This document shows positions 1 through 11,612 of a DNA stretch of 49,165 bases, one piece after another. Numbering within the stretch: the first letter of the stretch is position 1; each line of letters starts with the position of its first letter. Source of the stretch: Paraglomus occultum (Eukaryota > Glomeromycota > Glomeromycetes > Paraglomerales > Paraglomeraceae); NCBI GenBank assembly GCA_910592205.1, contig CAJVPJ010000071.1, positions 1-49,165 of the forward strand, read 5' to 3'. A program made the translations under genes and the position numbers. The notes below the pieces were generated by a model. The model was given only the letters and a program-made list of their open reading frames with translations. It was not told the DNA's origin and searched no databases.

Positions 1-138
1 CATAAGTCTCATTATACCGAATATTGCTTGACTTTAAGCCTAACTTCGTTATATGGAGGTACCTCACTATACCGAATGTCTCGTTATACCGAATCGTGGA
101 TGCCTCCCTCGACACTTCGGTATAACGAGGTTTGACTG
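1..138. mobile_element. Right end of a pogo/Tigger-like DNA transposon or MITE
   Basis: The segment ends with ttcggtataacgaggtttga followed by ctg, whose reverse complement starts CAGTCAAACCTCGTTATACC. A terminal CAGT next to a TA dinucleotide (139-140) is typical of pogo/Tigger-group Tc1-mariner elements. The core 'ttataccgaat' recurs in direct orientation near 12, 71 and 85 and inverted at the end, giving the subterminal repeats such elements often carry. The left end lies outside the window, so element length and coding capacity are unknown. Confidence 0.6.
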
Positions 139-140
139 TA

Positions 141-1438
141 TTTAGTTTCTCGAGAATAATTAATTATCTAGGATTAGTGTGTGCGATACGTATACGAATA
201 TGTCAGCACGCGTTAAAGCCTAATTAACAGGTCACTAACTGTTTGTTACGATTTAGTTATTGCTGAGGTGAGCCACACTTCTACGACGGTGTAGCTAGAT
301 CCCAAACCGAGACAGTAGTTATCCGCTCTCCCGTGACTATTGCCTCGACAATCTGATTATAAAAAATAAGAATAATAAGAATGATAAAATTACTTTATTT
401 GCTTGCAGCACATCAGCTTTCTTCTTTAGAAATGTAATGAGCAAACAAGATTCATGTCGTGCGTTTGTATTAACTAATCCCGTTGCTCTGTAATCGTGTC
501 ATGTCATTATGCATAAAAGAAATCAAATGGGCCCAAATCATGCTCCGTGTTATGCTCCATATTATACATTTCATGTTACTAAGACTCCATCTTTCCCCTC
601 CTCGACGAATCCAAGGCATATCTCGTCACTTCAATTACATAGACAACCTTCTTATCTCTTTTGCCATGTGTCTCACATGCGGCTTCAAACACCTTCTCCC
701 ATACTTTTATATTATTTATATAACCATCCTCCTCGGCACATATGCCATTCATCCCATGAGCCCACATTCTTCTGTATTTGCGAAAAACTGAAGATGCTGA
801 ATATCTGAAAGCAAAAGAGGTCTTGGTAGATTTGCTGATTTTTGCTCTCTGTGTCTTAACAATGTGAAGGTGTATTACCAAGTTCTGTGTAAACACTTTC
901 TTTCAGAGGAAGAGTGCTTTTATTTGTTGGGTGTAGTTAAATGCAAAAATCTAGAATGCTAATGCCCCACCAGTGTGGACTGCAATGTAAAGTGTCGAGT
1001 AATCAGTAAAATAGTCAGCTTAACATGAGCTGCCTACTATCCTCATGAACAGCCTGAATAGCACTGACAGAATTAACATAATTATCAAATGAACAGCAAT
1101 ATAAATAGTAAGATCTGTCTCATAGCACAAAGTTTAATACTAATGAAAGCGTATGCTACTACTCAATCAACCTTCTTGTTGACATCAGTTGCATGTGGTG
1201 ATCGTTCTACAGAATGAGGACGCTACCAACATTATCTATAACAAAAATACATATTAATTGGATAGCATGCGGTTTGGGCGCAAGTTTATTAGCGGTAAAA
1301 AAAAAGCAGGAAGATTTGGAGGTTATGATAGTCAATATGTAATTTATGTTGGTCCTTAAATGTTTGATGTTGGTGAATGCTTCATATTTTCTTAGGACAG
1401 CCCGTGGCGTGTTTACATTATTTTATTAGATTAATAAT
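141..1438. other. Intergenic region, no recognisable gene
   Basis: Small overlapping ORFs occur on both strands near 480-900. The longest (579-896, minus) encodes a basic 105-residue peptide that I cannot place. No splice-linked extension, domain or RNA gene was recognised. A nine-A run sits near 1299-1307. Confidence 0.5.
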
Positions 1439-1715
1439 TACCGTAAACTCTCATAAATAAGCACCTACCAAGAATAAGCATCTATCATATGAAAAAACGT
1501 CTATTATGAATAAGCACCGGTAATGTTATAAAAAACTAAAGTCATGTGTGATATCCGCAGTTCGTGATTATGTAACAAACAACAGAACGCGGACAATTGT
1601 TACGTGATGTTTTTGTAGATTATTCGGCATTGTTCTAAGCCGCAACCAAACGTCTCATGAATAAGCACCGCTTCATATGATGAGGGTAGGTGCTTATTCA
1701 TGAGAGTTTACGGTA
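1439..1715. mobile_element. Complete MITE with 31-bp terminal inverted repeats
   Basis: The left end begins taccgtaaactctcataaat at 1439 and the right end is its inverted copy finishing 'gagtttacggta' at 1715. The two 31-bp arms (outer TA included) differ at one base. A TA dinucleotide at each end fits a Tc1/mariner-type target duplication. The repeat core 'ataagcacc' recurs inside near 1460, 1510 and 1660. The interior has no ORF, so this is a non-autonomous element mobilised by a transposase encoded elsewhere. Confidence 0.85.
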
Positions 1716-1875
1716 TTGCGGTATGTAGAAATTAGTTATAAAAGCGACTTTTTTCCGAGGAATGGGTTTAACCAAAAAAATCTAACTATTACTATCATTG
1801 CAGCATTGACCACTTGTAGAATAAACACGATCTACCCTGCATAACGACCCTGAAAATCGATGATCGACATCAATA

Positions 1876-2422
1876 CAGTCAGATTGCCGATAATTCGACC
1901 ACTTGCGGTCGGCGGTCATCGGTCGAATTAACGCAAAAGTCGAATTAACGAATATCCAATCATATTAATATGTACTTAATTGTAACACAATTTTATTATT
2001 TGAAAACTTAGCATAAGAAACTTGGTTGCTTAAGCAAAGATAAACGATGCAATTCAATTTGATGATAAGATGCCGGATGACATATCTCCTGCTTCTGTTC
2101 GGCACTCAACGTAACATAAGGCTTTTTTCTCGATCGAGGCATTTTTGGATGGAAACAAACATATGATGGAATAAAGAATCAGAATTTTATTATAAATTAG
2201 TGCCGGTCGGATAATCGAAATTTTTTATCACAAAATTAATACCAACTAACCCTTAGATGGAAATGATTGACCATATTAGCGAACGTAATTGTAATATTAT
2301 TTAAATAGAAATTATTTAAGTGGTCGAATTAACGAATAATCGAAAAAATCGGGTCTCACTCAAGGCGATCGAATTACCGGAAAGGTCGAATTATGGGGGG
2401 TCGAATTATCGGCAATCGACTG
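1876..2422 (-). mobile_element. Tigger-derived non-autonomous element
   Basis: The ends are CAGTCAGATTGCCGATAATT at 1876 and an inverted copy finishing cgataattcgac-type sequence reversed to 'ggcaatcgactg' at 2422. TA lies on each side (1874-1875 and 2423-2424). The subterminal word 'tcgaattaacga' is repeated on both sides (near 1922-1955 and 2322-2335). CAGT ends plus TA duplication are the hallmark of pogo/Tigger elements. The 547-bp interior keeps the first 44 codons of a transposase on the minus strand (2008-2142), so it is an internally deleted derivative rather than an unrelated MITE. The arms differ by a one-base indel near the tip. Confidence 0.85.
2008..2142 (-). pseudogene. N-terminal stub of a Tigger transposase (CENP-B-type HTH)
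   Basis: A 44-residue ORF begins MPRSRKKPYVTLSAEQKQEI and then loses similarity, ending at TAA (2008-2010). A basic MPR(S/K)RKK start followed by 'YvTLs.eqK.eIc' is how CENP-B/Tigger/jerky helix-turn-helix domains begin. The rest of the DNA-binding domain and the DDE catalytic domain are missing, so no active product is expected. It lies wholly inside the 1876-2422 element, which explains that element's origin. Confidence 0.6.
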
Positions 2423-2424
2423 TA

Positions 2425-4553
2425 CGATGAAATTGTCTTGATTTTGTTACATATAAGGATTCAGTCATTTAATGTGTTAGGCTAGGAATTCCAGGATCTG
2501 ACAGAACACGGTTTGGTAGAAAGTTTTTGCCACGTAAGTTGTAAGAGATGATCTATGTAGACTTTGGTATACTTTTAGGTACGTTGGATATATGCTATCA
2601 CCGGCTGAACGTTAGCAGACTTCTATGAGTTAAAAGACATACCAGATATAATTGTCTCTCTAATTAAAGCGGCGAGACATCTGGCGTTGGTTAATATTAA
2701 AAAATTAACAGTTCATGTAACGGAGTGAATAGCATCTGTAGTCAACGCTGTCTTTTACTATTACTCTTAATATGTGTACCTGTTGTGCTGTGCGTAAATT
2801 ATGTGACATATCGCATGGATATCACTCTGAGATTAAATTGTAATTTGGGCAAACCCGCTTTCGAATTGGGTCAGATTGCGATTGGGTCAGAACATTCACT
2901 ATTCCTGTTTTCTAATTCGATTATACTTAATGCCCTTGCGAGTCATTTGGGTATAATTAAGCCGTTTGCGTCGTCACATACCTTCACTTCGATTTTTGGT
3001 TCAAGTCATGAATCAGTATTGTGATGACTCGGATCTCTGTTGTTTCTATTTGGGAAAAACTACGATATTGGATTATTATCGTTATTCTCGTTTTCATGTG
3101 CAGTTAACCTTTGTAAATTTTCTTGATCACTTTACACCGATTTTTAACCAACACGCGATAATTAACTAACAAGTCCAAGGATTAACTCCAGAAATTATAG
3201 TCTGAAAAGTTTAATGAAGGCATTTTTATTCATTATGAATACGTGTTAATAAATTACTTAGAAGACTGCTATTATAATGAAATTTGATCAAATTATTTAA
3301 TATCTATAATCCTATATTCCTTTGACAATGTCTATAATTTATTTTCTGAAATTCAGTTTGGCGTCCTTGTCATTTTGTTTTAAAAATTCTTTGGCAAGAC
3401 GGTTTGTTTATTATCTTGTTAGAGCGTTTTAGTTATTCCTAAGCATTGGTCGATTTCTTGAAGATGCTTTTAAGATAAAGTTTTGTGCATAAAACGTTAT
3501 CCGTTCAGTTATGTTTAACTTCAGACTTTTTTTTTTGCGGCTTTACACTATATATCAAGATGTTCAGAACAAATTTCTATCAGATAATTAAGATTTCAGG
3601 CAAAAGACTTGGTCCAAAAGGTTGCTTGTTTTAACGTAGCTCCTTGTTGAAGATAGAAAGTGTTTATATTTGTATTTCATTATATTGTTTTGAAGCAAAC
3701 AATAATACTGAAAAATTCCGCTCGCTGAATATTGAATGTGTACTTCGTATGATTTTTTTTTAAATTTTGTCAAACTGTATCATATATTAATTTACACTGA
3801 AAATACACAGCGACAGTATTTCTCGTTTTTTCTTCTCGTCATCACTTTTATGGTGTACCCTGATTTATTTGGTAATTACACAGTTTGCGCGTCTAGGGCA
3901 GTTTTCTTGACCTTTGACTCTCAGTGTAGCATTGAGTATATCTCTGTTGACGGTCAAAACTAAAGAATTGTGGATAGAATACCCAAGACATAATTGACGC
4001 ATTGAGCACGAACACTCTCCAGCATAACCTACGCGAAGTAACGTTAGTCTTGCCTATTAGCTCCGAATAAGTTTATTCAATCATACGTGCGCACTAATTT
4101 CATAATAGAACCATGAGTCGAATCTAGAATTTACGTTCGGAAAACGGTCATTGTACATTCACGACGCAAGATTGCAGAATTTGTTCAATCCGACGGAAAG
4201 TTCGTTCCCTATTGGTATGCAGCCTCATCAATAAAGATACGTTTCATAACCGCTTTTCTGTAGATTCCATAGTGATAGAAAACATAAACGTCGTTTAACT
4301 TATCATGTCATTCTGTAACATGTATCGGCCAATCATCACCACTGCAGGATGTTACAAAATCTGAAACTTTGACGTACGTTGTACATGCATTTTAAACGGT
4401 TCTTGTGCACTATGTATATCCTTGCAGGTAAGTCAAGGGGCGATATTACTTATGGTAGCACAATATTCAATTAAGTATTTTTATTGGTTTACAAGTCATA
4501 GATATATATTTTACAACAGATATTCTCTATGAACAGATATAATATTATCAGAA
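2425..4553. other. Intergenic region, no recognisable gene
   Basis: AT-rich sequence with only short ORFs. One on the plus strand (2725-3024) begins with a hydrophobic signal-like stretch but has no ATG at its first codon and resembles nothing I know. No repeat ends or RNA genes were recognised. Its right edge is the 3' flank of the NADPH oxidase gene. Confidence 0.5.
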
Positions 4554-6785
4554 TTAGAAGTTCTCTACAAAAGTCAAAACGAAAAGAAATTAGTTATAAT
4601 GATCTCATAGTCGTATTAACCCCCCATGCAATAACTTACCTTTTCCATAGAAAAACCTGGTCCCATCCTCAAACCCTTGACTCCATAAATTGCATTTGGT
4701 GTGTAGCTGCTTGCCGAGTGGCTTCGGCCCACAGAAAAAGACGCCGACATCAGTAGCCGGATATAGATCCCTCATATTCTGGAAGATCTTGTCCCAGACT
4801 GGTCTTCCATAATGCGTTGGCGAGCGAAGACCAGTGAGAGCATCAATGGCAGTTCCATCATCGTTAACCATGATGTTGTCAATTTCATCCGGATTAAGAC
4901 CTCCGGTGAGATAGATCTGAACCTCGATAAAGTTATCCAAGTCTTGCTCTTCTATTGCCGCCAGAAGGGACCGGAACCATTCAAATGCCTAAAATACAAA
5001 AATTGTGATAACCCGATTTAAAAAACGAATAAAAAGTTGACATTTTGCAAGTCGTACCTTATAGTCACGGCAGATCCAGAGAAAATAGGCTTTGCGGAGT
5101 TTCGTCGATTTTGTTGGATAATTAACGCGATACCTTTAATATGCAGTAAAGAAAGTTTAAGATAATAGTTCACAATGATCGAACTTTAGATAGCCTAGCC
5201 GACAATGATCAATGTGCGCGTGCTTAATAAAGAACGCAATCTATAGTTATGATAAACTCGTCTCAACACATTTGTCAAATGACAACTTACCAAATACTCT
5301 TCAAAATACTCGCAAAAGGGGTAACACCGATACCAGCCCCAACAAGCATGGCGACTTCAAACTTAAACACATCCTCTGATGCACTTCCGTATGGCCCATC
5401 TATCATCACTCTTGGTAACGAGTTTTTCAAGTCTGGAGCCATGGATATCTCGATACCCGACGCCGTGCTCCGAACCTCACTTCTGCGCCTCTTCTCTTCA
5501 TCGAAATTACAGCCCAACCTCTTAGCCAATTCATTGGTAAAATCACCAACTACTCTAATATGCACCGAGAGATAATCCTCTTCAGGTGCAGATGTCAAAG
5601 TAAATGGATGCCATTGGAATAAAGATATATCGGGACAAGCGAGGAAAATGTATTGACCAGCTTTCGTAACCATGTGAGGTTTCCTGATTTGAATTTCGAC
5701 TACTTTCGACGGATGCATGATAACTTTTGAAATATAAGTCGGTTGATGCCCTCGGACTTCTCTGAGTATTCTTTCGCCGATATAAATCACTCCTGATGCA
5801 ATCCAGTATTTCCAGAAGACGGCTATATCTTTACATTTAGGCTCCCGATCCGCCGGAATCATGCAAAATGCTCCATGGAAAGCCCAACAAGCAAAGAAAG
5901 GAATGAATAAGTGATGTAGATACCAGAATCTATTATAGTGGCGTTTTCTTTGCTTTTCTATGGAAGTAAAAGTTATGACCATCAGACATATAAGCATAAC
6001 GTATCCAGTTAAACCAGGTCCAGTGGTGAAATTCAATTTCAACCATAATACAAAACCACCGTTCAGCTCCGTGGCCGCCCGTGCAAAATTGATCCAGTGT
6101 GCGATAGTATGTATCCAGGTAAATACGAAAATTGATATTCCTATTTGCTTATGGAATTGTATATTTTTATCGAATGGAATTATATTGTTCAACGATGTCG
6201 TACGGAAAAGAGAGATCAGGTTACGACAGACCGGGAATAGTACCATTGCTGCGTCGACATGAAGAACTAACGCAGCTGCACGAGCGATTGGGTAAGTTAT
6301 GCCAAACATCGTGCGAGCGTTATTTAAGTCGTCATGGTAAACGTAATTGACAAAGGCTAGTGAAAAGACTAGTGCATGGAGGATTATCCAGACGCTGAAA
6401 AAAATTACTCGGTTACCTGGTGTGTATGAAAAAGAGATCAAACAATAAAGAATAAATACTTAGTGTCTTTTTTTTTAGTGTCAAGTCCTTCCTTTTCCAC
6501 TTCTATTGCTCTTACAATGCTCTCACATGCGCACTGTTTCTAAAACATCACGTCTCACCTTCCTTTGTAATGCTTACCCTCATTAATCATCCAAGCTTGA
6601 AGCTTCTCATATGGCGTATTTGGTTGCAAATTCCCATTAGCAGCACTACCCTTTTCGCGATTATCCAGTCTCCCCAGCTGTGGTAACCTCTTTACCGAAT
6701 CTCCTCTTGCCAATCCGTTCAACTTTCTCGAACCCGACCTGTTTAAGACGACATCTCCGTCTGTATAATCTTCTTGAGTGGACAT
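4554..6785 (-). CDS. NOX: NADPH oxidase (NoxA/NoxB class, gp91phox family)
   Basis: Membrane flavocytochrome that passes electrons from cytosolic NADPH through FAD and two hemes to oxygen, making superoxide; fungal Nox enzymes act in hyphal differentiation. The model is complement(4554..4564, 4640..4988, 5058..5133, 5291..6416, 6578..6785), 589 residues. Six hydrophobic segments span about 72-285. The bis-heme histidines keep gp91phox spacing: H158/H172 (14 apart) and H237/H250 (13 apart). The FAD motif HPFTLTSAP lies at about 339-347, the nucleotide-binding VGAGIGVTPF follows, and GVFFCGPKPLG lies near the end. The last exon is only 11 nt and restores the family C-terminus GKENF. In exon 1 the donor GTAAGC (6577) is required; a later GTGAGA site would break frame. 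No EF-hand is seen, so it is not a calcium-regulated NoxC type. The roughly 65-residue hydrophilic N-terminus is longer than I recall for NoxA. Classification as Nox is secure; A versus B is open. Confidence 0.93.
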
Positions 6786-9366
6786 ACTCTCCGGTAGACA
6801 AGCGAGAGTAAAGAAAGAAATATAATGCTTCTGTGTTGAATGCTTATATTATGTTTAATATTAATGTCAATGCTTAATGCTTAATTGACAATCAGTATAT
6901 TTCCCCCTTGTTCCTCGGCCTGCCGAGCAATTGATATTACTTCGAAAAGGTTGAGCGACGTAATAAAGAGTGAAGGGTGGAAAGTGGAAAGTAGGAGCGT
7001 CGAGATTTGCAGAAGGGGGATTTGTTGATGGCTTATTATTGAAACCCGCAAAAATGCCTGAAAGTGGTTCGATAATATGATGTTACACACAGCATACATA
7101 GTATTCTTATTTTAATGGCTTTTCTGAACACTCCCTATCAAGGCGTGCATTGTGTTGCGCGAAAATCTTTGTATTCTTAAAACGCTAACACACAAATATT
7201 GTATCATGACACATCTTTTTTGTGTGGGTGCGCATTGTTGTTCCATTTTTTACATCTGAATTATCGTTCACTCTTCAGGTTTTGGATGAGAGAAATAGCG
7301 TTGATAACGTTATTTTTCAACGTTATGTACATTGCCAAGGAAATTCAACGAAGACTATCACTTGATATTTGTGCATAACATCATGTGATATTAATAGCGC
7401 GTGTATGTTGATCTCGCCAAATTTGTATAAAGAACTTCTCAAGCGCTTGAAGATCAAGGGATTCACTTAATTCAAAGAGTAATTGTTTCCAATGTTGGAA
7501 CATTTGATGCAAAATAAGAACCATATAATTCTATTATTGAACCTGAAGCGACGTACATACCCTCTCTTAACGTTATGCTTGAGCGTCGGTTGATGTTGTG
7601 ATTATGATAACAATAAGCCATGTTGACATTAATTCATCATCTCCGATACCTATAAATAGTAAATGTAATGTTTAATTTATTTCTTGTAAAATTGGTTCAA
7701 GTATCTTTGGCGATAAATATTCTAACTGATGTTTTTGTAACCATTTCCTTGAAGCTGAATATGACGATAAGAGCAAATGTTACGGACAAGCCGATCTATG
7801 ATTGACATTTCCCGCACGGGTCACGTGTGTTATTTCGTGACGATTTTCAGTCACAGCACAAACTTGGAACATTGAAATCATACGATTACAGACAAGACCT
7901 CTAATACTAAGCGCATACCCTCTAAATTCACACTCTCCCTAAATGCACGGTTTAGTTATAACATGCACACCTGCTCTATCCTGCGCGTGCAGTAATTTTT
8001 CGGTCTCGTCCATATAAAGTTATTGCACGTACGTAATTAATCCTGTATTGAACCGATTAGATTATCCGTAAAATTGTTCGTATTTGTTATTGATTACCGT
8101 TGTTAGTGACATTGTCCGTGGTCTTGTTACAACACAAGTGGGATAAAGCTAAATTAGAATATTTTTTTATTGGAAAACACACGCCTACACGAAAAATTAT
8201 CGTTCACCCACCCACAACCCAGACTGCCGACCGCAACACAATTTGTACTTTTAATGTTTTCTAAAAGTAATGCCGAATTAATTCTACATTTGATAATTCT
8301 CAAAGTTGATTTTTACAGCATAGCTAACCCATTGGTTGAACAATCTTTTTCTTTGCCAGGGATTATCTAGTGAGTACGTATGTGAATAACAAACTTTATA
8401 TTTTGTTTTATAGATTATCTTCTAACAAGGCTATAATTAATCTTATTATTTACAAAGTAAATTGTTCAAGTACTCCATTTCACATTATTAACTTTTACAA
8501 GATGGCGAAGACACGACTTAACATTAACGTATGATATCTTATTTGAATAGTTAAATTATATGTAAAGAATAAGAAATATGTACAGTATATTTCTTATAAA
8601 AAAAATTTTAATTTAAATTTTTATATCGCCGGATGAACAGTATAACACGTATGTATTATTATTATTTATGGTTCAATTAAAAATTTGCCTAATATAGCCA
8701 GAACGTTCGACATTCATCGAGAAAATGATTGGTGAATATACTTGTCTGTTTCCTTTATATTTCGCGTATCCCCGAGGCTGCTGTTTTCATTACAACACTG
8801 CAAACCGTTTTCCTTGCCCTGATTGTAGTAACACCACTCGTTTTATAAGTGGCCGTTGTCCTAATCATATCAAAAGTTTCTATATTGGAAGGTAAAAAAA
8901 ACATCGTACCTTTTTGTGCTAAAAAATTATCGTTGTAGAAGGCTATTGCGAATATGAGCCCAATCATGAGTGATGCTGAGGAAAACTCTCAGGCATAGCC
9001 CATTCGTTCACGTAATCAATTTGTTTGTTTTCTTTTTTGTTTAATTCATTACATTGGATATATCCGAAATCTCAGAAATAAAACATTGTCATTAATTATA
9101 AATGTTACCCAACAGTAAACTTTTATCTATGGCTTTTTCGACCATCATCATTTAGTTGGGAAGAGACAAGCAATTACACACGACAAAATCATAATAATGT
9201 TCGAGTTTCTTGCGGGTAACTGGAAACAACTATTTTCCAGGTGCAAGTATTTTCTTTTCAGTCTGTCCTCTAATTTGCTTACAAGTAAAGATTGTGGTGC
9301 GCAATAAGTGAATATTAATATGTAAGAATAAATTCTTAACATAAAGTGTAAAATCAATTAACTGAC
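6786..9366. other. Intergenic region, no recognisable gene
   Basis: The 5' flank of the NADPH oxidase followed by AT-rich sequence. Short ORFs (6881-7099 minus, 8170-8370 plus, 8755-8967 minus) lack conserved motifs or supporting splice sites. The minus-strand one at 8755-8967 looks somewhat protein-like but was not recognised. Confidence 0.45.
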
Positions 9367-9695
9367 CTTGACTTGAAGCATAGTCCTGGCCAACTTAATC
9401 ACTTCCCCAATATCATCCTTTGTTGTGAGAATATCGAATTCTGCAAGTTCAACTGAGGCATAAAATCCAGCCCCGACAAAATTGCACGAATAAAAAATCG
9501 TTGAAGACAGAAAACCAGGCATGAGTAATTTCGTAAACTTCTGAAGAACTTGTTGCGAAACATTCCGCCCCCAGCATTGATGATATCCTTGACAAGTGTA
9601 CGATGCATATCCTTTAGCATTTTTTGAACTTTTAGTGTAGTGTCCAATTTTTTCCCCCTTGATTCAGCTCGTTCACACAACAAGAACTCTTGACC
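9367..9695 (-). pseudogene. Broken coding fragment of unknown family
   Basis: Two minus-strand frames read as sensible protein one after the other. The upstream frame contains KKLDTTLKVQKMLKDMHRTL; after about 9545-9580 the sense moves to another frame reading MPGFLSSTIFYSCNFVGAGF, then ASVELAEFDILTTKDDIGEV. The stretch is bounded by a plausible acceptor (CATAG at 9696-9697) and a plausible donor (GTCAGT at 9366). That looks like one exon of a former gene carrying a frameshift, or like two exons whose junction I cannot resolve. I do not recognise the family, and no neighbouring exon was found, so a relic is more likely than a live gene. Confidence 0.3.
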
Positions 9696-10940
9696 CTATG
9701 TTAAGTCTCTGCCCATTTCATGTCGCTGCATGCAGTTTATATTTAGTAGTTAGTAATCACATATTGGTGAAAAGCTTCAATAATTGCAAATAAATTTCAT
9801 ACCGAGAACTAAAATTTCATAAGTGATTTTTGCTTTTGGTTCCATGGTGGCTTTAATGTAAATGTCATATATTTTATTTTTATATAGGGATAATTCTATA
9901 TTAATCATGTCATGGTTTATATTCATTACATTCTGGTATGATAAAGTGAGCGTTAAAATTAACAAGTCCATAAGTTATAATGAGCACCATTATTACTTTT
10001 CAAAACGTCATCAGTCATGGTCAATTTCACAGACACATCACAATCAACTCTCATTTATTATTATTATGTCATAATAGAATGTTCGCTTTGTCTGGTTTCG
10101 TTGCAGCATGCCCCATATAAATACACGTTAAAAAAAGACAAACACGCATGTGTTCAAACCATAAAATGGATTTGCGAATCAATTTAAAATGCCATTCCTT
10201 TTATTAATGGTTGTTCTGCAGTGTTTCAAACAATATGTGGTAAGCAGCTTTATGTTTAGAGAGCTGTGCTTGATATAGTAATAGAATAAGGACAATCTGT
10301 AATAAGAGCTTTATTTTCAGAAGCTTGAGTTGTTGGTTGCAAAACTAAAGGAAGCTGGTTATTGTCTAATATTTTAGAAATAAGTCATACTCTCTTAATA
10401 TCAGTCTTCTTTTTGACAAATTTAAGTGTTTTTAGTATTAGTATTTCAACTATAAGCTGGAAAAAATCATATTATAATTTATAATTGTGAATTTAGAAAT
10501 TTAATAATAATTAGCGTATTTTATAAAATAAAGTTATCTGACTTCATATTTACACAATTGTTTTTCGTATTCAGGAACTAAAAAGCTTGCTCTAGAAAAG
10601 TGATCTGAAATCCTATGAACTTCATTTTTTGAAAATACTAATATTAATATACGTATTATTACTAATATGGACTCCTCCAGTTCTCCATGACCTGAAAACC
10701 GAATGTAATAGTAATAGTGAAAATGCAGGACACCAATATAATAGCCACCAACTTATTTACTTCTTATTTTTAAAGTCTTTGCCATTTGAATGATTCAATG
10801 AGACTTCTTGTCTCCACCATTTACATAGGTTCTTGCTGCTTCAAATGTGGCCAATAAATTATTATTATTATTATAGTAATGGTTAGATCAAGTTTTCTGC
10901 CAGTCAATTTTCTTTGCTCGATTGGCGGTTGATGGGCGTC
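9696..10940. other. Intergenic region, no recognisable gene
   Basis: AT-rich with many stops in all frames. A short ATT microsatellite is at about 10858-10874. No gene, RNA or repeat end was recognised. Confidence 0.45.
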
Positions 10941-11006
10941 CTACAATCCATTCTGGTGAATTCTTGCATTATCCATAATTATAATAATTTCTGGTTCATA
11001 CTTAGC
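10941..11006 (-). pseudogene. DDE-transposase fragment (Tc1/IS630-like)
   Basis: A 21-residue reading frame contains EIIIIMDNARIHQN before a stop. The pattern 'hydrophobic-MDNARIH' is the second-aspartate motif of DDE_3-type (Tc1/mariner, IS630) transposases. Sequence just upstream on the same strand (11010-11250) reads as further protein-like pieces in other frames, for example FFDDMEAMIPLIDYVAENAG, as expected for a frameshift-ridden relic. No inverted repeats were located. The motif is short, so this could be chance. Confidence 0.4.
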
Positions 11007-11612
11007 ACTGTTCAGCAAACATCAGACTTGTCATTTTTAAAATTATAAAATCTCTGAACTTCTCCGTATCGCATAGCTTGAAGAATCTTCGATAATTAAT
11101 CACACGAATATCATTATCATTCCCGCATTCTCTGCCACATAGTCAATTAGAGGTATCATTGCCTCCATATCATCGAAAAATTCTCTTCTTCCCCCGTGTC
11201 TGTAAAAGGATTATTGACACATCCCCAGATTCTATGAGTCGGCCAACATCAAAACCAAAAACTAGCTTTCTTATCTTATTCGAGTAAGATATACGTCTGT
11301 TACACTGAAAGAAATGTAGATTACTTAGTTGCGTAATAATAATGTGTATATTTGCCTACGTAGTTTTCATAATCGCTTCGTTTCTTGCTCCAGAATATCG
11401 CTCTCGCTAGTTATTTCAGACAATAAAAAATGTTGCGCTCCACGAGTGCAATTCCCTTTCACGCGATACGTTCTTTGTTCTACTAGTGTCAAGTTTCGGA
11501 TTCATTTACAACAACAAATACTGTGAATATTGCCTACTTGTTTATTTTGTTGATTGATGACAATATACAATCTATAATACATGTATGATAATCAGTAGTA
11601 CATATAACCGAT
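11007..11612. other. Intergenic region, 3' flank of the desaturase
   Basis: No gene recognised beyond the possible transposase debris at 11010-11250. Confidence 0.4.

Noticed and set aside
579-896. 105-codon minus-strand ORF
   Set aside because: Basic composition, no domain, and overlapping ORFs of similar length on the other strand; no sign of coding constraint.
6553-6559. GTGAGA donor at the end of NADPH oxidase exon 1
   Set aside because: Using it leaves a phase that puts a stop directly after the junction; the upstream GTAAGC gives the conserved NEGNRVIFF.
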